Source: an uncultured Desulfobacterium sp. (lineage in GTDB: Bacteria > Desulfobacterota > Desulfobacteria > Desulfobacterales > Desulfobacteraceae). Taken from it: DNA of 20,816 nucleotides. Under the pieces are notes generated by a model. It had not been told where the DNA came from. It did not search any database and saw only the letters and a list, made by a program, of their open reading frames with translations. The stretch lies in NCBI GenBank assembly GCA_937124525.1, contig CAKZLA010000023.1:1-20816 (forward strand), in the 5' to 3' direction. Of this stretch, positions 8,126 through 16,536 are shown piece by piece. Position 1 is the first letter of the stretch, and each line of letters opens with the position of its first letter. The position numbers and the translations under genes were made by a program.

Positions 8126-8170
8126 AATAAATCAGCTTAAAATCACTGCTCCCCCCAATTCGTTAGAATC

Positions 8171-8303
8171 AGGGGGCTTGGTCATAACGTCGGCCATTTT
8201 GTGATGGAATTTTAATGGTAAAAATTAAACCCTGTTATTACCGCAGTTTGAGATGAGTAAGATTTTATCTCCGGTATAGTGGCCCAGCTTATGACCAACC
8301 CCT
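8171..8303. mobile_element. 133-bp MITE-like element with long terminal inverted repeats
   Basis: The left end (8171-8195) reads AGGGGGCTTGGTCATAA then CGTCGGCC. The reverse complement of the right end (8281-8303) reads AGGGGTTGGTCATAA then GCTGGGCC. The ends match over about 23 positions except for a 2-base gap and a short mismatched patch, with a perfect 10-bp core TTGGTCATAA (8178-8187) and TTATGACCAA (8289-8298). AATC stands immediately outside both ends (8167-8170; 8304-8307), which fits a 4-bp target duplication. The interior has no coding frame. It lies 57 bases upstream of the signalling operon and may affect its leader. Confidence 0.55.
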
Positions 8304-8347
8304 AATCAGGTATATGTTGTTTAGTATTTTATATTTTCAACAGTAAA

Positions 8348-8356
8348 GGGGGGGGG
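8348..8356 (+). promoter_or_regulatory. G9 homopolymer in the ribosome-binding site
   Basis: Nine consecutive G residues, preceded by AAA, end four bases before the ATG at 8361. The AAAGGGGGGGGG sequence serves as the Shine-Dalgarno region of the PstS-like gene. Slippage in the tract would change the Shine-Dalgarno spacing and could tune translation of the operon's first gene. Confidence 0.55.
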
Positions 8357-8360
8357 CAAA

Positions 8361-9203
8361 ATGATCAACAGCAAAATTATTATCATTGTTGCCGTTGCAT
8401 TATGCTTATTTGGGGGTATTGGCTGGTCGCATCAAGTATTGTTGCAAACAGATCATGCAAAATTAACGGTGGCAGGTTCAGGAGTCAACCTTGGCATTAC
8501 CCGTCTATTAGCCGAGGCATTTATGAAAGAAAATCCGAAAATAAAAATTGATGTTCCCGGCAGCATTGGCTCTAAGGGAGCCATCTTAGCCGTCACCGAT
8601 GACGCCATAACTCTTGGTCTTACATCTCGGCGGTTGAAGGGAGAAGAAAAGACCCTGGGGATAACCACCAAACCATATGCTCGTGTTGCCATGGTTATAG
8701 GAGCCCACCCAATAGTAAAAGACGATAACATAACTTCCAAGGAACTCGTTGAGATTATCAGCGGCTCCAGAACACACTGGCATGATGGAAATGAAATTAT
8801 TGTTCAGGTGAGAGAAAAATTTGACAGTGGCTTTCAACTCCTTGAAAAAAAAATCCCTGGATTCAAAAAAGTCTATTGGGAAAGTCTGGAAGAAGAACGC
8901 TGGATTCTAAATTTTAATGATCAAGACGCGAATGATGCCCTTGCAGCAACCCCCCATGCCCTTGGGGTTACCGGTTTGGGCATGATTTCAACTGAAGGCT
9001 TAAACATTAAAGTATTGAAATTTAATGGTGTCTTTCCAACCCAGGAAAATCTTAACAATGGGACCTATCCCCTGACCAGAGAACTGAACTTTATTTATCG
9101 CGAAAGCATACTCCCTGAAGAAGCGAAGGCATTTGTGAATTTTGTTTTCTCTGATAAAGGTGGAAGCATACTGAAATTACACAACTACCTGCCGTTGCAA
9201 TAG
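8361..9203 (+). CDS. PstS-like periplasmic substrate-binding protein
   Basis: A 280-residue exported protein of the phosphate-ABC-transporter binding-protein type (PBP-like fold). Residues 1-23 form a signal peptide (hydrophobic IIIIVAVALCLFGGIG). The mature part starts with the typical first strand and ligand loop KLTVAGSGVN, followed by LLAEAFMKENPKIKIDV. Later GSKGAILAVTDDAITLGL and ALGVTGLGM resemble ligand-contacting segments of PstS-type proteins. No permease or ATPase gene is nearby. Instead, a membrane histidine kinase starts nine bases downstream. The protein may therefore present a ligand (phosphate or another oxyanion; identity unknown) to the kinase rather than feed a transporter. 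This role is inferred from context only. Confidence 0.82.
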   Translation: MINSKIIIIVAVALCLFGGIGWSHQVLLQTDHAKLTVAGSGVNLGITRLLAEAFMKENPKIKIDVPGSIGSKGAILAVTDDAITLGLTSRRLKGEEKTLGITTKPYARVAMVIGAHPIVKDDNITSKELVEIISGSRTHWHDGNEIIVQVREKFDSGFQLLEKKIPGFKKVYWESLEEERWILNFNDQDANDALAATPHALGVTGLGMISTEGLNIKVLKFNGVFPTQENLNNGTYPLTRELNFIYRESILPEEAKAFVNFVFSDKGGSILKLHNYLPLQ

Positions 9204-9212
9204 GATTGCCTG

Positions 9213-11888
9213 ATGCACAAAAAGGAGAAGCAGAGCAATATCAGCAAGGTACTCGCTAAAAAATTGCTTCCATTGACCCTGTCCATTCTTATAATTATTG
9301 CCCTGGGTATCCCAGGAGTATATTCTTTTCTTGAATTCAATAGGTTGACCCAGGAATCAAGTCACTACTCCAACCAGCTTGCGAAAAACATCAGGCAGCT
9401 GGCTCAATCATCACCTGACCTCTGGAAATATCAGAAAACTAAATACGCACAGATGCTCAATTGCTTCCTTGTTGGTAAAAACATATCAAGTATTAACATC
9501 CTCGATGATCAATTACGTCCCGTCAACCAGTATAACCATTCAAGTTCTGGAAAAAATATCCTGGGTTCTTTTACAGTCCAGGGAATTCCAGCCAAAATTG
9601 AGTTTAACAACAGACAGATCGGCGAGGTTAACCTCAGTTTATCAGCAGATGGTGTTTTAAAAACCGTTTTTATTGTGTTTCTTCTCTGCCTGGTTATTGG
9701 TGCGGCCATATCCCTGACGGTTTATAAGCTTCCATTGACTATTGTGCGTAGACTTGAGTGTCAATTGATTTCTTATCAAGAATCACTGGTAAATCAGATG
9801 GAAGAACGGAACAGTGCTTTACTGGCGGCAAAAGAAGCCGCAGAAGCTACGAACAGTGCCAAGAGCGACTTCCTGGCCAACATGAGCCATGAGATCCGCA
9901 CGCCGATGAATGGTGTGCTGGGCATGAATGAACTGTTGCAGGATACAGGATTGACAGAAGAACAGCGCCGTTTTTCCGGGATTATTCAGGGCTCTGGAGA
10001 ATTATTGCTGGCAATTATCAATGATATCCTGGATTTTTCGAAGATTGAAGCAGGTAAAATAGAACTGGAAAATATTCCTTTTAATCTGCGTCTGTTGATT
10101 GAAGATGTTGCCCTGCTGCTTGCCGAGCGCGCCCATGCCAAAGGACTTGAGCTCGCTGTTTTGATACCCCCGGATAGCTGCAACAGTTTATGCGGGGACC
10201 CGACTCGTCTACGCCAGGTGCTCACTAATCTTATTGCCAATGCCGTTAAATTCACAGAGAAGGGCGAAGTTGTTGTTCGGGCGACGACGGTCAAGCAGGG
10301 AGACGGTACTCTTCTACTGCAGGTATCGGTGGCAGACACGGGCATTGGTATCAGCCAGAATGTCCAGCATCTCCTTTTTAAACCTTTTTCCCAGGCTGAT
10401 GCTTCAACAACTCGGCAATATGGCGGAACCGGTCTTGGGCTTGCGATCTCAAGTGAGCTCATTTCTTGCATGGGAGGTGTTCTGTCCTGTAAAAGTGAAC
10501 TGGATAAGGGGGCACTTTTCTTTTTTGATATCCCGCTTGAGGCGGCTGGGGAAGAGGTAGTCCTCTCCTGTTCATCTGATCCCGCAGAACTACAGGGGGT
10601 TCGGGTCCTTATTATTGATGACAATGCAGCCAATCGAGAAATTATAGAACAGCAGACGGCCTCATGGAAAATGGACAGTGAAACTGCCGACAATGGACCG
10701 GATGGACTTATGAAGCTGCGTATTGCCCAACAAAATGATCAACCTTTTGCTTTGGTCATCCTTGATATGCAGATGCCGGATATGGATGGACAGGAAGTTG
10801 CCGAAAGAATAAAGATGGACCCGGCTGTGGCAGATGTGCAGATGATCATGCTAACTTCCCTTGGATTTCGGGAAAATACGGACAGAGCGAGAAAGAACAT
10901 CTCTGCATATCTGACCAAACCTATCCGGCAATCTGATTTATGCGCTACTCTCCTTATGGTCATGGGGCAAAAAGGCCACCAAGAGCACACAGGGCTTGTT
11001 ACCCGGCGCACTCCCGGCGAAGACGAAGACGAAAAACTGCAGAACTTGCATATCCTGGTTGCGGAAGATAATGAAACCAATCAGGAAGTAGCCCTTGGCA
11101 TGCTGCAATATTTCGGCTGCCGGGTGAAGATATGCACCAACGGCAGAGAGGCCGTGGCTGCGGCAACAAAGTGTAAATATGATCTTATTTTTATGGATTG
11201 CCAGATGCCGGTGATGGATGGATATCAGGCAGCAGGCGCAATTCGTCGGATAGAGGAAGAGAATGGTGGGAAAAATCATGTGCCGATCATAGCCTTGACG
11301 GCAAATGCACTGGCAGGTGACAGGGAGAAATGTCTTTTGGCTGGTATGGATGATTATCTGAGTAAGCCTTTTAAACAGGAGTCGATTTTTACTGTTCTGA
11401 AGCTTTGGACTGAAGGGAAATCAACTACTACCATAGAACCCGCAGACCCAGAAGAGACGGAAAATGAAATGTCGGCTTCCGAACAATTACAGGAAAAATT
11501 CATTACCCAAGATGGTGGCTTACCGGCAGATCCCCAGGATCAATGTGTTGACCAAAAGGTATTGAACACACTAAGGAGTTTGCAGATAGAAGGAAAACCG
11601 AATATATTGCTTAGAATTATAGGAGCTTATCTGCAAAACCATGAGCTTCAGATCAGCCGCTTGCAGGAATCACTCGAAATAAATGATATACACTTTTTGC
11701 AGAATACAGCGCATAGTCTTAAATCAAGCAGCGCTAATGTGGGTGCGATGACGCTTTCCCAAATGTGCAGGGAGCTTGAAATGTGCTGTAAGCAGCAGAC
11801 GCTCGAAAATGCAAGGGAGTTGATTGCAGCCATAGAATCAGAATTTACCAGAGCAAGGGTCATATTGCAAAAGGAGCTTGTGTCGTAG
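9213..11888 (+). CDS. hybrid histidine kinase (HisKA-HATPase-REC-REC-HPt)
   Basis: An inner-membrane sensor kinase of 891 residues, BarA-like in its multi-step layout. TM1 is about 17-40, a periplasmic sensor of about 110 residues follows, and TM2 is about 151-171. A coiled linker leads to the dimerisation domain with phospho-acceptor H226 in [11 protein letters not shown]. The ATPase domain ends with GTGLGL at 405-410. Receiver 1 has D518 in [10 protein letters not shown], receiver 2 has D662 in [10 protein letters not shown], and the HPt domain has H834 in AHSLKSSSA. All phosphorelay residues are present, so it should be active. The gene starts nine bases after the binding-protein stop and ends two bases before the next gene, whose receiver is the probable final acceptor. 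The input is probably the upstream periplasmic protein. Confidence 0.92.
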   Translation: MHKKEKQSNISKVLAKKLLPLTLSILIIIALGIPGVYSFLEFNRLTQESSHYSNQLAKNIRQLAQSSPDLWKYQKTKYAQMLNCFLVGKNISSINILDDQLRPVNQYNHSSSGKNILGSFTVQGIPAKIEFNNRQIGEVNLSLSADGVLKTVFIVFLLCLVIGAAISLTVYKLPLTIVRRLECQLISYQESLVNQMEERNSALLAAKEAAEATNSAKSDFLANMSHEIRTPMNGVLGMNELLQDTGLTEEQRRFSGIIQGSGELLLAIINDILDFSKIEAGKIELENIPFNLRLLIEDVALLLAERAHAKGLELAVLIPPDSCNSLCGDPTRLRQVLTNLIANAVKFTEKGEVVVRATTVKQGDGTLLLQVSVADTGIGISQNVQHLLFKPFSQADASTTRQYGGTGLGLAISSELISCMGGVLSCKSELDKGALFFFDIPLEAAGEEVVLSCSSDPAELQGVRVLIIDDNAANREIIEQQTASWKMDSETADNGPDGLMKLRIAQQNDQPFALVILDMQMPDMDGQEVAERIKMDPAVADVQMIMLTSLGFRENTDRARKNISAYLTKPIRQSDLCATLLMVMGQKGHQEHTGLVTRRTPGEDEDEKLQNLHILVAEDNETNQEVALGMLQYFGCRVKICTNGREAVAAATKCKYDLIFMDCQMPVMDGYQAAGAIRRIEEENGGKNHVPIIALTANALAGDREKCLLAGMDDYLSKPFKQESIFTVLKLWTEGKSTTTIEPADPEETENEMSASEQLQEKFITQDGGLPADPQDQCVDQKVLNTLRSLQIEGKPNILLRIIGAYLQNHELQISRLQESLEINDIHFLQNTAHSLKSSSANVGAMTLSQMCRELEMCCKQQTLENARELIAAIESEFTRARVILQKELVS

Positions 11889-11890
11889 GT

Positions 11891-14023
11891 ATGACAAATA
11901 AAATTTCTTCCCAGGATAAACCCCTGGCCCTGGTAGTTGATGATGACCTTTCTCTGCGTCTGTCCATGTGTGCAGCATTGGCAAAAGCGGGTTTTGCTAC
12001 AGTCGAAGCGGAAAATGGCCGTGAAGCCCTGGAAGTTTTCCAATCCCATCCCCCCGAGATTGTCCTGCTTGATGTGGTAATGCCGGGAATGGATGGTTTT
12101 GCAACGTGCACTGCCCTGCGCAATCTGCCGAAGGGAAAGTATACCCAGATTTTGATGGTAACCGGACTCGATGATACGGAGTCCATAGAGCGAGCTTTTG
12201 AGGCCGGGGCAAACGATTTTATTGCCAAACCGATCAATTGGGTGATGTTGGGACATAGAGGCAGGTATATGCTTCGTTCCGGCCGCACCACAGAGGCGCT
12301 CAACAAGAGTAGACGTCGTTTGGCCAAGACCCAGGAACTGGCCCGGCTGGGCAATTGGGAAATTGACCTCATCAACAATTCATTTCACTGCTCCCCGGAA
12401 GCCTTCCGCCTTCACGGTTTGAGTGAGGACAGTCCAGAGATCAATTTTGAGGATTTTTTGGTGACTGTAGCTGTCCAGGAGCAGAATAGGGTGAAGGAAA
12501 AAATCCGCACTGCTGTTAAGTTGCAAAGACCTTTCAGTATAAATTACCAGGTTATTCTTCGCGATGGAACACAGTTACACATCTTGAATCGTTGTGAAAT
12601 TATCTATAATCAAAGCGGCTCAGCAGAAATTATGATGGGCGCAGTGCAGGATGTGACCCAGCTTAAAACCGCCGAGGAAGAGATCCATCACCTCGCCTAT
12701 TATGACAGGCTGACCGGTTTGGCAAATCGCACCCTTTTTATGGATCGCCTTGGCTATGAAATTTCTGCAGCTACACGTAATGGGAAACTTTTCGCTCTGT
12801 TATTTATCGATCTTGACCAGTTTAAAAGGATTAATGACACCCTGGGTCATCATATTGGAGACCTGTTATTAAAAAATGTGTCTGAAACACTCAAGAAATG
12901 TATCCGTAAAAACGATACGGTGACAGGTCCGGTAGCTTTCAGCAATTCAGAGCATTTGATAGCAAGGCTCGTGGGTGATGAATTTATTATTTTGCTGACG
13001 GATATACAACGGCCGGAAAATGCGGCCATTGTCGCCAGAAAAATCATTCAGACCATACCAGAAACTTTTTTTATTGATGGTCATGAAATATCGGTAACAT
13101 CAAGCATTGGCATAAGTGTCTTTCCGGCAGATGGCGAAGAGATGGAAATCCTCTTAAAAAATGCCGATTCAGCAATGTACCATGCCAAGAAAAAGGGCAA
13201 AAATAATTATCAGTTTTATAAAAAATCGTTAAATGATGCCGTTTTAGAGCGGTACTCCCTGGAACAGGGAATACGAAACGCCCTGAAAAATGACGAGTTT
13301 GTCCTCTATTACCAGCCGCAAATTGCTCTCAGCACCCGGAAAATTGTTGGTGCCGAAGCCCTGATACGCTGGTTGCATCCGAAAAAGGGGATGATTCCGC
13401 CTGACAAGTTTATTCCCCTTGCCGAGGAGACCGGCCTGATTGTCGATATTAACAAATGGGTGATCCAAACCGCCTGCCGACAGAATGAACAATGGCGCCG
13501 GGAAGGTTTAGAACCCATAAGGATTGCAGTTAATCTGTCGGGGTATCGACTTGCAGGTCAGAATATTATCCAGATCATCGAAGATGCCCTTCTCAATGCC
13601 GGGCTCGACGCCGGTAAGCTTGAGATTGAAATTACCGAAAATGTTTTTATGCAGGAAACGGAAGATAATATAGAGGTCCTCAGGCAAATGAAAGATCTGA
13701 AACTCAAGATAGCCTTGGATGATTTTGGAACCGGTTATTCATCTCTCAGTTATCTGACCTCTTTTCCCATAGATATTATTAAAATTGATCGTTCTTTTGT
13801 CATGGGCTCCACTATGCTTAAAAATAATCGAGTTGTTATTAAAGCCATAATAGCCATGGGCCACAGTCTGGGTATGAAGATTATCGCAGAGGGCATTGAA
13901 ACCGAAGAACAATTTGAACTCATTAAAGGATATGGTGCAGATGAAGGCCAGGGATATTATTTTTCCCCGCCGGTTCCATGTGGAGAATTTGCGGGTCTGA
14001 TGTTAGGGAATGCTTTTTTGTAA
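11891..14023 (+). CDS. response regulator with PAS, GGDEF and EAL domains
   Basis: A cytoplasmic 710-residue c-di-GMP turnover protein. The receiver (about 10-125) has acidic residues VDDD and phospho-acceptor D61 in LLDVVMPGMDG. A PAS domain covers about 145-255. The GGDEF domain (about 270-435) reads VGDEF at 361-365, so the first glycine of the signature is valine; an insertion of about 14 residues precedes it. The EAL domain has E489-A-L, VNLSG, EIEITEN, DDFGTG at 610-615 and AEGIET, i.e. an apparently complete phosphodiesterase site. Net activity is likely c-di-GMP hydrolysis, with weak or regulatory cyclase. Two bases separate it from the hybrid kinase gene, which probably phosphorylates D61 through its HPt domain. 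Confidence 0.92.
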   Translation: MTNKISSQDKPLALVVDDDLSLRLSMCAALAKAGFATVEAENGREALEVFQSHPPEIVLLDVVMPGMDGFATCTALRNLPKGKYTQILMVTGLDDTESIERAFEAGANDFIAKPINWVMLGHRGRYMLRSGRTTEALNKSRRRLAKTQELARLGNWEIDLINNSFHCSPEAFRLHGLSEDSPEINFEDFLVTVAVQEQNRVKEKIRTAVKLQRPFSINYQVILRDGTQLHILNRCEIIYNQSGSAEIMMGAVQDVTQLKTAEEEIHHLAYYDRLTGLANRTLFMDRLGYEISAATRNGKLFALLFIDLDQFKRINDTLGHHIGDLLLKNVSETLKKCIRKNDTVTGPVAFSNSEHLIARLVGDEFIILLTDIQRPENAAIVARKIIQTIPETFFIDGHEISVTSSIGISVFPADGEEMEILLKNADSAMYHAKKKGKNNYQFYKKSLNDAVLERYSLEQGIRNALKNDEFVLYYQPQIALSTRKIVGAEALIRWLHPKKGMIPPDKFIPLAEETGLIVDINKWVIQTACRQNEQWRREGLEPIRIAVNLSGYRLAGQNIIQIIEDALLNAGLDAGKLEIEITENVFMQETEDNIEVLRQMKDLKLKIALDDFGTGYSSLSYLTSFPIDIIKIDRSFVMGSTMLKNNRVVIKAIIAMGHSLGMKIIAEGIETEEQFELIKGYGADEGQGYYFSPPVPCGEFAGLMLGNAFL

Positions 14024-14046
14024 TCCCCCAAAAAGGTAAGAAACGT

Positions 14047-14616
14047 TTAATTTTTACGGGCTACCAGGGTGGCCATGAGGCTGTTTTGGTAGTTGTGACA
14101 TTCTTTTCGCTCCTCATAAAACAGAATATGCAAATTCAAGAAGGCGTGAAGGAGTTCATTTTTTCTTAAAAGATAACTTCGATGGTGGGGCTGCCCCTCA
14201 TCATCCGTTCCCTCCAGAAAGGATTCAAAAATCAACAGCCCTCCTTTTTTAAGCCCTTCTTGCATCTGGGGAAAAAGACGCCGGTCCAGAAATCGGACAT
14301 TGATGATCAATTGAAAATGATCCCGGGGGATTTCCCAGGTATCCAGATCCATGCACAGTGTATTAATATCTGCATGACGGTCTTTTAGACGATCCGTGGC
14401 AATGTTTGAAATGTCCACCGCATCCACGGTAAATCCTTTTTTTGCCAGAAAAATGCTGTTTCTCCCGTTGCCACAGGCAATGTCCAGGGCCGGTCCTGGT
14501 GTGACCCTGTCATGGTATTTTATGACATTGTCTGTGGGTGCATTGGCTTTGGTGTCATCATTATACCTGGAATTCCATTTTTGTCGGTCTTTGTCGGTCA
14601 TATACACACTTTTCAT
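14047..14616 (-). CDS. class I SAM-dependent methyltransferase (TehB-like)
   Basis: The 189 residues show a class I methyltransferase: N-terminal DRQKWNSRYNDD, the SAM glycine loop ALDIACGNGRNSIFLAKKG (about 43-61), the acidic end of strand 2 in VDAVDIS, and a C-terminal half ending SLMATLVARKN. Length and the WNSRY opening resemble TehB/thiopurine-type small methyltransferases, but the substrate is unknown. No good ribosome-binding sequence precedes the ATG at 14616; the start could equally be the sixth codon (MTDKDRQKW, ATG at 14601). The gene lies 247 bases downstream of metF on the same strand and converges with the GGDEF-EAL gene 23 bases away, so it may be read as a tail of the metF operon or alone. 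Confidence 0.82.
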   Translation of the reverse strand: MKSVYMTDKDRQKWNSRYNDDTKANAPTDNVIKYHDRVTPGPALDIACGNGRNSIFLAKKGFTVDAVDISNIATDRLKDRHADINTLCMDLDTWEIPRDHFQLIINVRFLDRRLFPQMQEGLKKGGLLIFESFLEGTDDEGQPHHRSYLLRKNELLHAFLNLHILFYEERKECHNYQNSLMATLVARKN

Positions 14617-14734
14617 TTGCCCATGAAAGGGGTTGTTGATAGATGAGAACGTCCTTTTCCCTGTCTTGACCGATCAATTTATCCCAACACCCTGGAAAAA
14701 GCCACCAGAATATTTTCCTTTGAATAACTGCCAC

Positions 14735-14766
14735 GGGCAGACCTCAGGGGGGACCCGGGCCTGCCC
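14735..14766 (-). terminator. strong hairpin downstream of metF (possible transcript end)
   Basis: On the minus strand GGGCAGGCC and GGTCTGCCC form a nine-pair stem with one G-U pair and a 14-base loop. On the plus strand the same position would be an A-C mismatch, so the structure favours minus-strand RNA. No T-run follows, so it would be a 3' end stabiliser or a Rho-type site rather than a classic intrinsic terminator. Confidence 0.35.
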
Positions 14767-14832
14767 ATAACGAAGCATGAAAGAATGTTAGGTATGTCTA
14801 CTCTTTCATATAAAATGGATACCTGTTGAATT

Positions 14833-14858
14833 CAAGGAGGGCTGGAAGTCCTCCATTG
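14833..14858 (-). terminator. weak hairpin just after the metF stop
   Basis: CAAGGAGG (14833-14840) pairs with CCTCC(A)TTG (14850-14858), with one bulged base and a nine-base loop. It begins six bases beyond the stop codon of metF on the minus strand. No T-run follows, so its role as a terminator is uncertain. Confidence 0.3.
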
Positions 14859-14863
14859 GTACT

Positions 14864-15796
14864 TTAAACTGAAGGTCTGGGAAGGACCCCGCATCGCTGG
14901 GCAATCTCAGGGACTTTATGTTCCCACTCAATGGCCATCATATGGACCCCGGCAACACCCTCCATCTCTTTGAACTCTTCCACCTGTTCTATGGCAAATT
15001 TGATCCCTTCCTCTGCCTGGTCTTTTTTTTCAACGCCCTTGAGACGTTTAATGACGGTGTCTGGTACATCCATGCCAGGAACAAATTTTCTCATGAAATT
15101 TGCCATGCCCACATTTTTCATGGGGGTGACCCCGGCAAGGATATAACATTTTTCGTGGAGCCCCATGTCCACGGCCCGGCGCATGAACTCCCTGAATTTT
15201 TCCATGTTGTAAATGCATTGGGTCTGGATAAAATCCGCACCTGCTGCCACTTTGGCCGCCAGGCGGTGGACCCGATAGTCAAAGGGATCGGCAAAGGGGT
15301 TGCAGGCGGCCCCCACAAAGAGCTTTGGCCGGACATCAATCTCTTCTCCGTTGGCAAAGGTGCCCTGGTCCCGCATGGTGGTCACAAGTTTAATCAGCTG
15401 CATGGAGTCAATGTCATGGACGTTCTTGGCCTGGGGATGGTTACCAAAGGTTTGATGATCCCCGGAAAGGCAGAGCATGTTTTTAATGCCCAATGCCTGG
15501 GCACCCAGAATATCACTGGTGATGGCCAGGCGGTTTCTGTCCCGGCATACCATCTGGAAATTTGGCTCCATGCCCTCGTGCACCATGAGGTGGGATGCGG
15601 CAAGGCTGGACATCCTCACCACAGCGGTCTGGTTGTCGGTGATATTAACGGCGTCCACATTGCCTTTAAGGTGCTGGAATTTTTCCACAAGGTGTGCAAC
15701 GTTGGCCCCCTTGGGGGGACCACACTCGCCGGTGAAGGCAAAATGTCCGGCAGTGAGCACTTTTTCAAGGTTGCTTCCTGATTTCAGATCACTCAT
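14864..15796 (-). CDS. metF: methylene-tetrahydrofolate reductase, MetF catalytic subunit
   Basis: MetF reduces methylene-H4F to methyl-H4F on FAD (or the reverse), a step of the Wood-Ljungdahl methyl branch and of methionine synthesis. The 310 residues form the (beta/alpha)8 barrel of the family: FTGECGPPKGANV near the N-terminus places the catalytic glutamate at E24, LCLSGDH supplies the conserved aspartate D113, and GADFIQTQCIYN provides the substrate-binding glutamines. There is no C-terminal regulatory domain, as usual in bacteria. AAGGAGAA lies eight bases before the ATG at 15796. The gene follows metV by 56 bases. Pairing with MetV, MvhD and HdrA indicates that electrons reach the flavin through iron-sulfur partners and not by direct NADH binding, as in acetogen MetVF enzymes. 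Confidence 0.93.
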   Translation of the reverse strand: MSDLKSGSNLEKVLTAGHFAFTGECGPPKGANVAHLVEKFQHLKGNVDAVNITDNQTAVVRMSSLAASHLMVHEGMEPNFQMVCRDRNRLAITSDILGAQALGIKNMLCLSGDHQTFGNHPQAKNVHDIDSMQLIKLVTTMRDQGTFANGEEIDVRPKLFVGAACNPFADPFDYRVHRLAAKVAAGADFIQTQCIYNMEKFREFMRRAVDMGLHEKCYILAGVTPMKNVGMANFMRKFVPGMDVPDTVIKRLKGVEKKDQAEEGIKFAIEQVEEFKEMEGVAGVHMMAIEWEHKVPEIAQRCGVLPRPSV

Positions 15797-15852
15797 GGGG
15801 TGTTCTCCTTATCTGTATTTGTTGTGTCAGGGGCGGCACTGTGCCACCTTTA

Positions 15853-16521
15853 TTATTGGGTTAGCTCTTCCCGGATACTTTTCCGGGGACCGCCATCCCT
15901 GGCGGACCGCCAGTCCCTTAACTCCCTGACCCCCAAAAGATCGGTCAGTTTTCCCAGTTCCATTTTTTTTGAGACAATGAGATCCCAGATGCATTGGGTG
16001 TCTGGATTAATTTCACATTTGGTTTGGGACGATCCCCCGCAGGGACCATGGAGAAGACTTTTGGCACACCGGGCAATGGGGCAAAGGCCTTCAAAATCGT
16101 GGATAATACAGGTGCCGCAACCGGCACATCGCTCTTCCCAAATGCCATGGGCCACGGCCCCGCCGTAAAAGGTGGTGTTAACGGCGGGGAAAAATTTCTG
16201 GCCGGGGTAGGCTTCGGACAGAAACTGGGGCCCTACGCCACAGGCCATGGAGAGCACCGCGTCATAGTCGTTGACGGTGTCACTTAATTGGTCCACATAC
16301 TCATTGTCGCACTGGCGTTCAATGATGGTGGTCTCTATGGTTAAAGCTGAGTTCTCTTTTTTCCGGGCAATGCCCAGGGACGATGCCAGGATTTCCACCT
16401 CCTTGAGCCCGCCGGTATTGCAAACGGTGACGCACCCCTTGCATCCAACTATGAGGATCTTTTTTTCTGCCTCTATCATCTTTAATATTTCTGTCAGTGG
16501 TTTACGATCGGCAACTATCAT
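15853..16521 (-). CDS. metV: MetV, cysteine-rich partner of methylene-tetrahydrofolate reductase
   Basis: MetV is the iron-sulfur/zinc subunit that pairs with short MetF proteins in acetogens and other Wood-Ljungdahl organisms. The 222 residues have 13 cysteines. The N-terminal half has VGCKGCVTVC (C27, C30, C34) and SMACGVGPQ. The C-terminal MTHFR_C domain has CAGCGTC (C132, C135, C138), then GLCPIARCAKSLLHGPCGG with C147, C152 and C161, and further cysteines at 169 and 177. A good AGAGGTG ribosome-binding sequence precedes the ATG at 16521. The start is 15 bases after the mvhD stop, so both belong to one transcript. It presumably bridges MvhD/HdrA electrons to MetF. Confidence 0.9.
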   Translation of the reverse strand: MIVADRKPLTEILKMIEAEKKILIVGCKGCVTVCNTGGLKEVEILASSLGIARKKENSALTIETTIIERQCDNEYVDQLSDTVNDYDAVLSMACGVGPQFLSEAYPGQKFFPAVNTTFYGGAVAHGIWEERCAGCGTCIIHDFEGLCPIARCAKSLLHGPCGGSSQTKCEINPDTQCIWDLIVSKKMELGKLTDLLGVRELRDWRSARDGGPRKSIREELTQ

Positions 16522-16536
16522 GCTTCACCTCTATTT

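Larger units (their letters stand above)
7593..8360. other. 768-bp non-coding repeat region upstream of the signalling operon
   Basis: No frame here looks coding. In order the interval holds an AT-rich stretch, a palindrome-centred 16-bp repeat (7835-7850), two tandem palindromic elements (7898-8125), a 133-bp element with terminal inverted repeats (8171-8303) and a G9 tract (8348-8356) before the first gene of the signalling operon. The operon promoter must lie here. TTGACA at 7777-7782 is the best -35 candidate, but its -10 partner is poor. A long structured leader or a small RNA is possible. Confidence 0.55.

Noticed and set aside
14777..14809. Perfect 8-bp inverted repeat ATGAAAGA/TCTTTCAT with a 17-base loop downstream of metF
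   Set aside because: AT-rich stem with a long loop, neither a terminator nor a recognisable operator; could be chance.
14918..15781. 287-codon plus-strand open frame opposite metF
   Set aside because: Antisense shadow of a well-recognised metF; no family resemblance.
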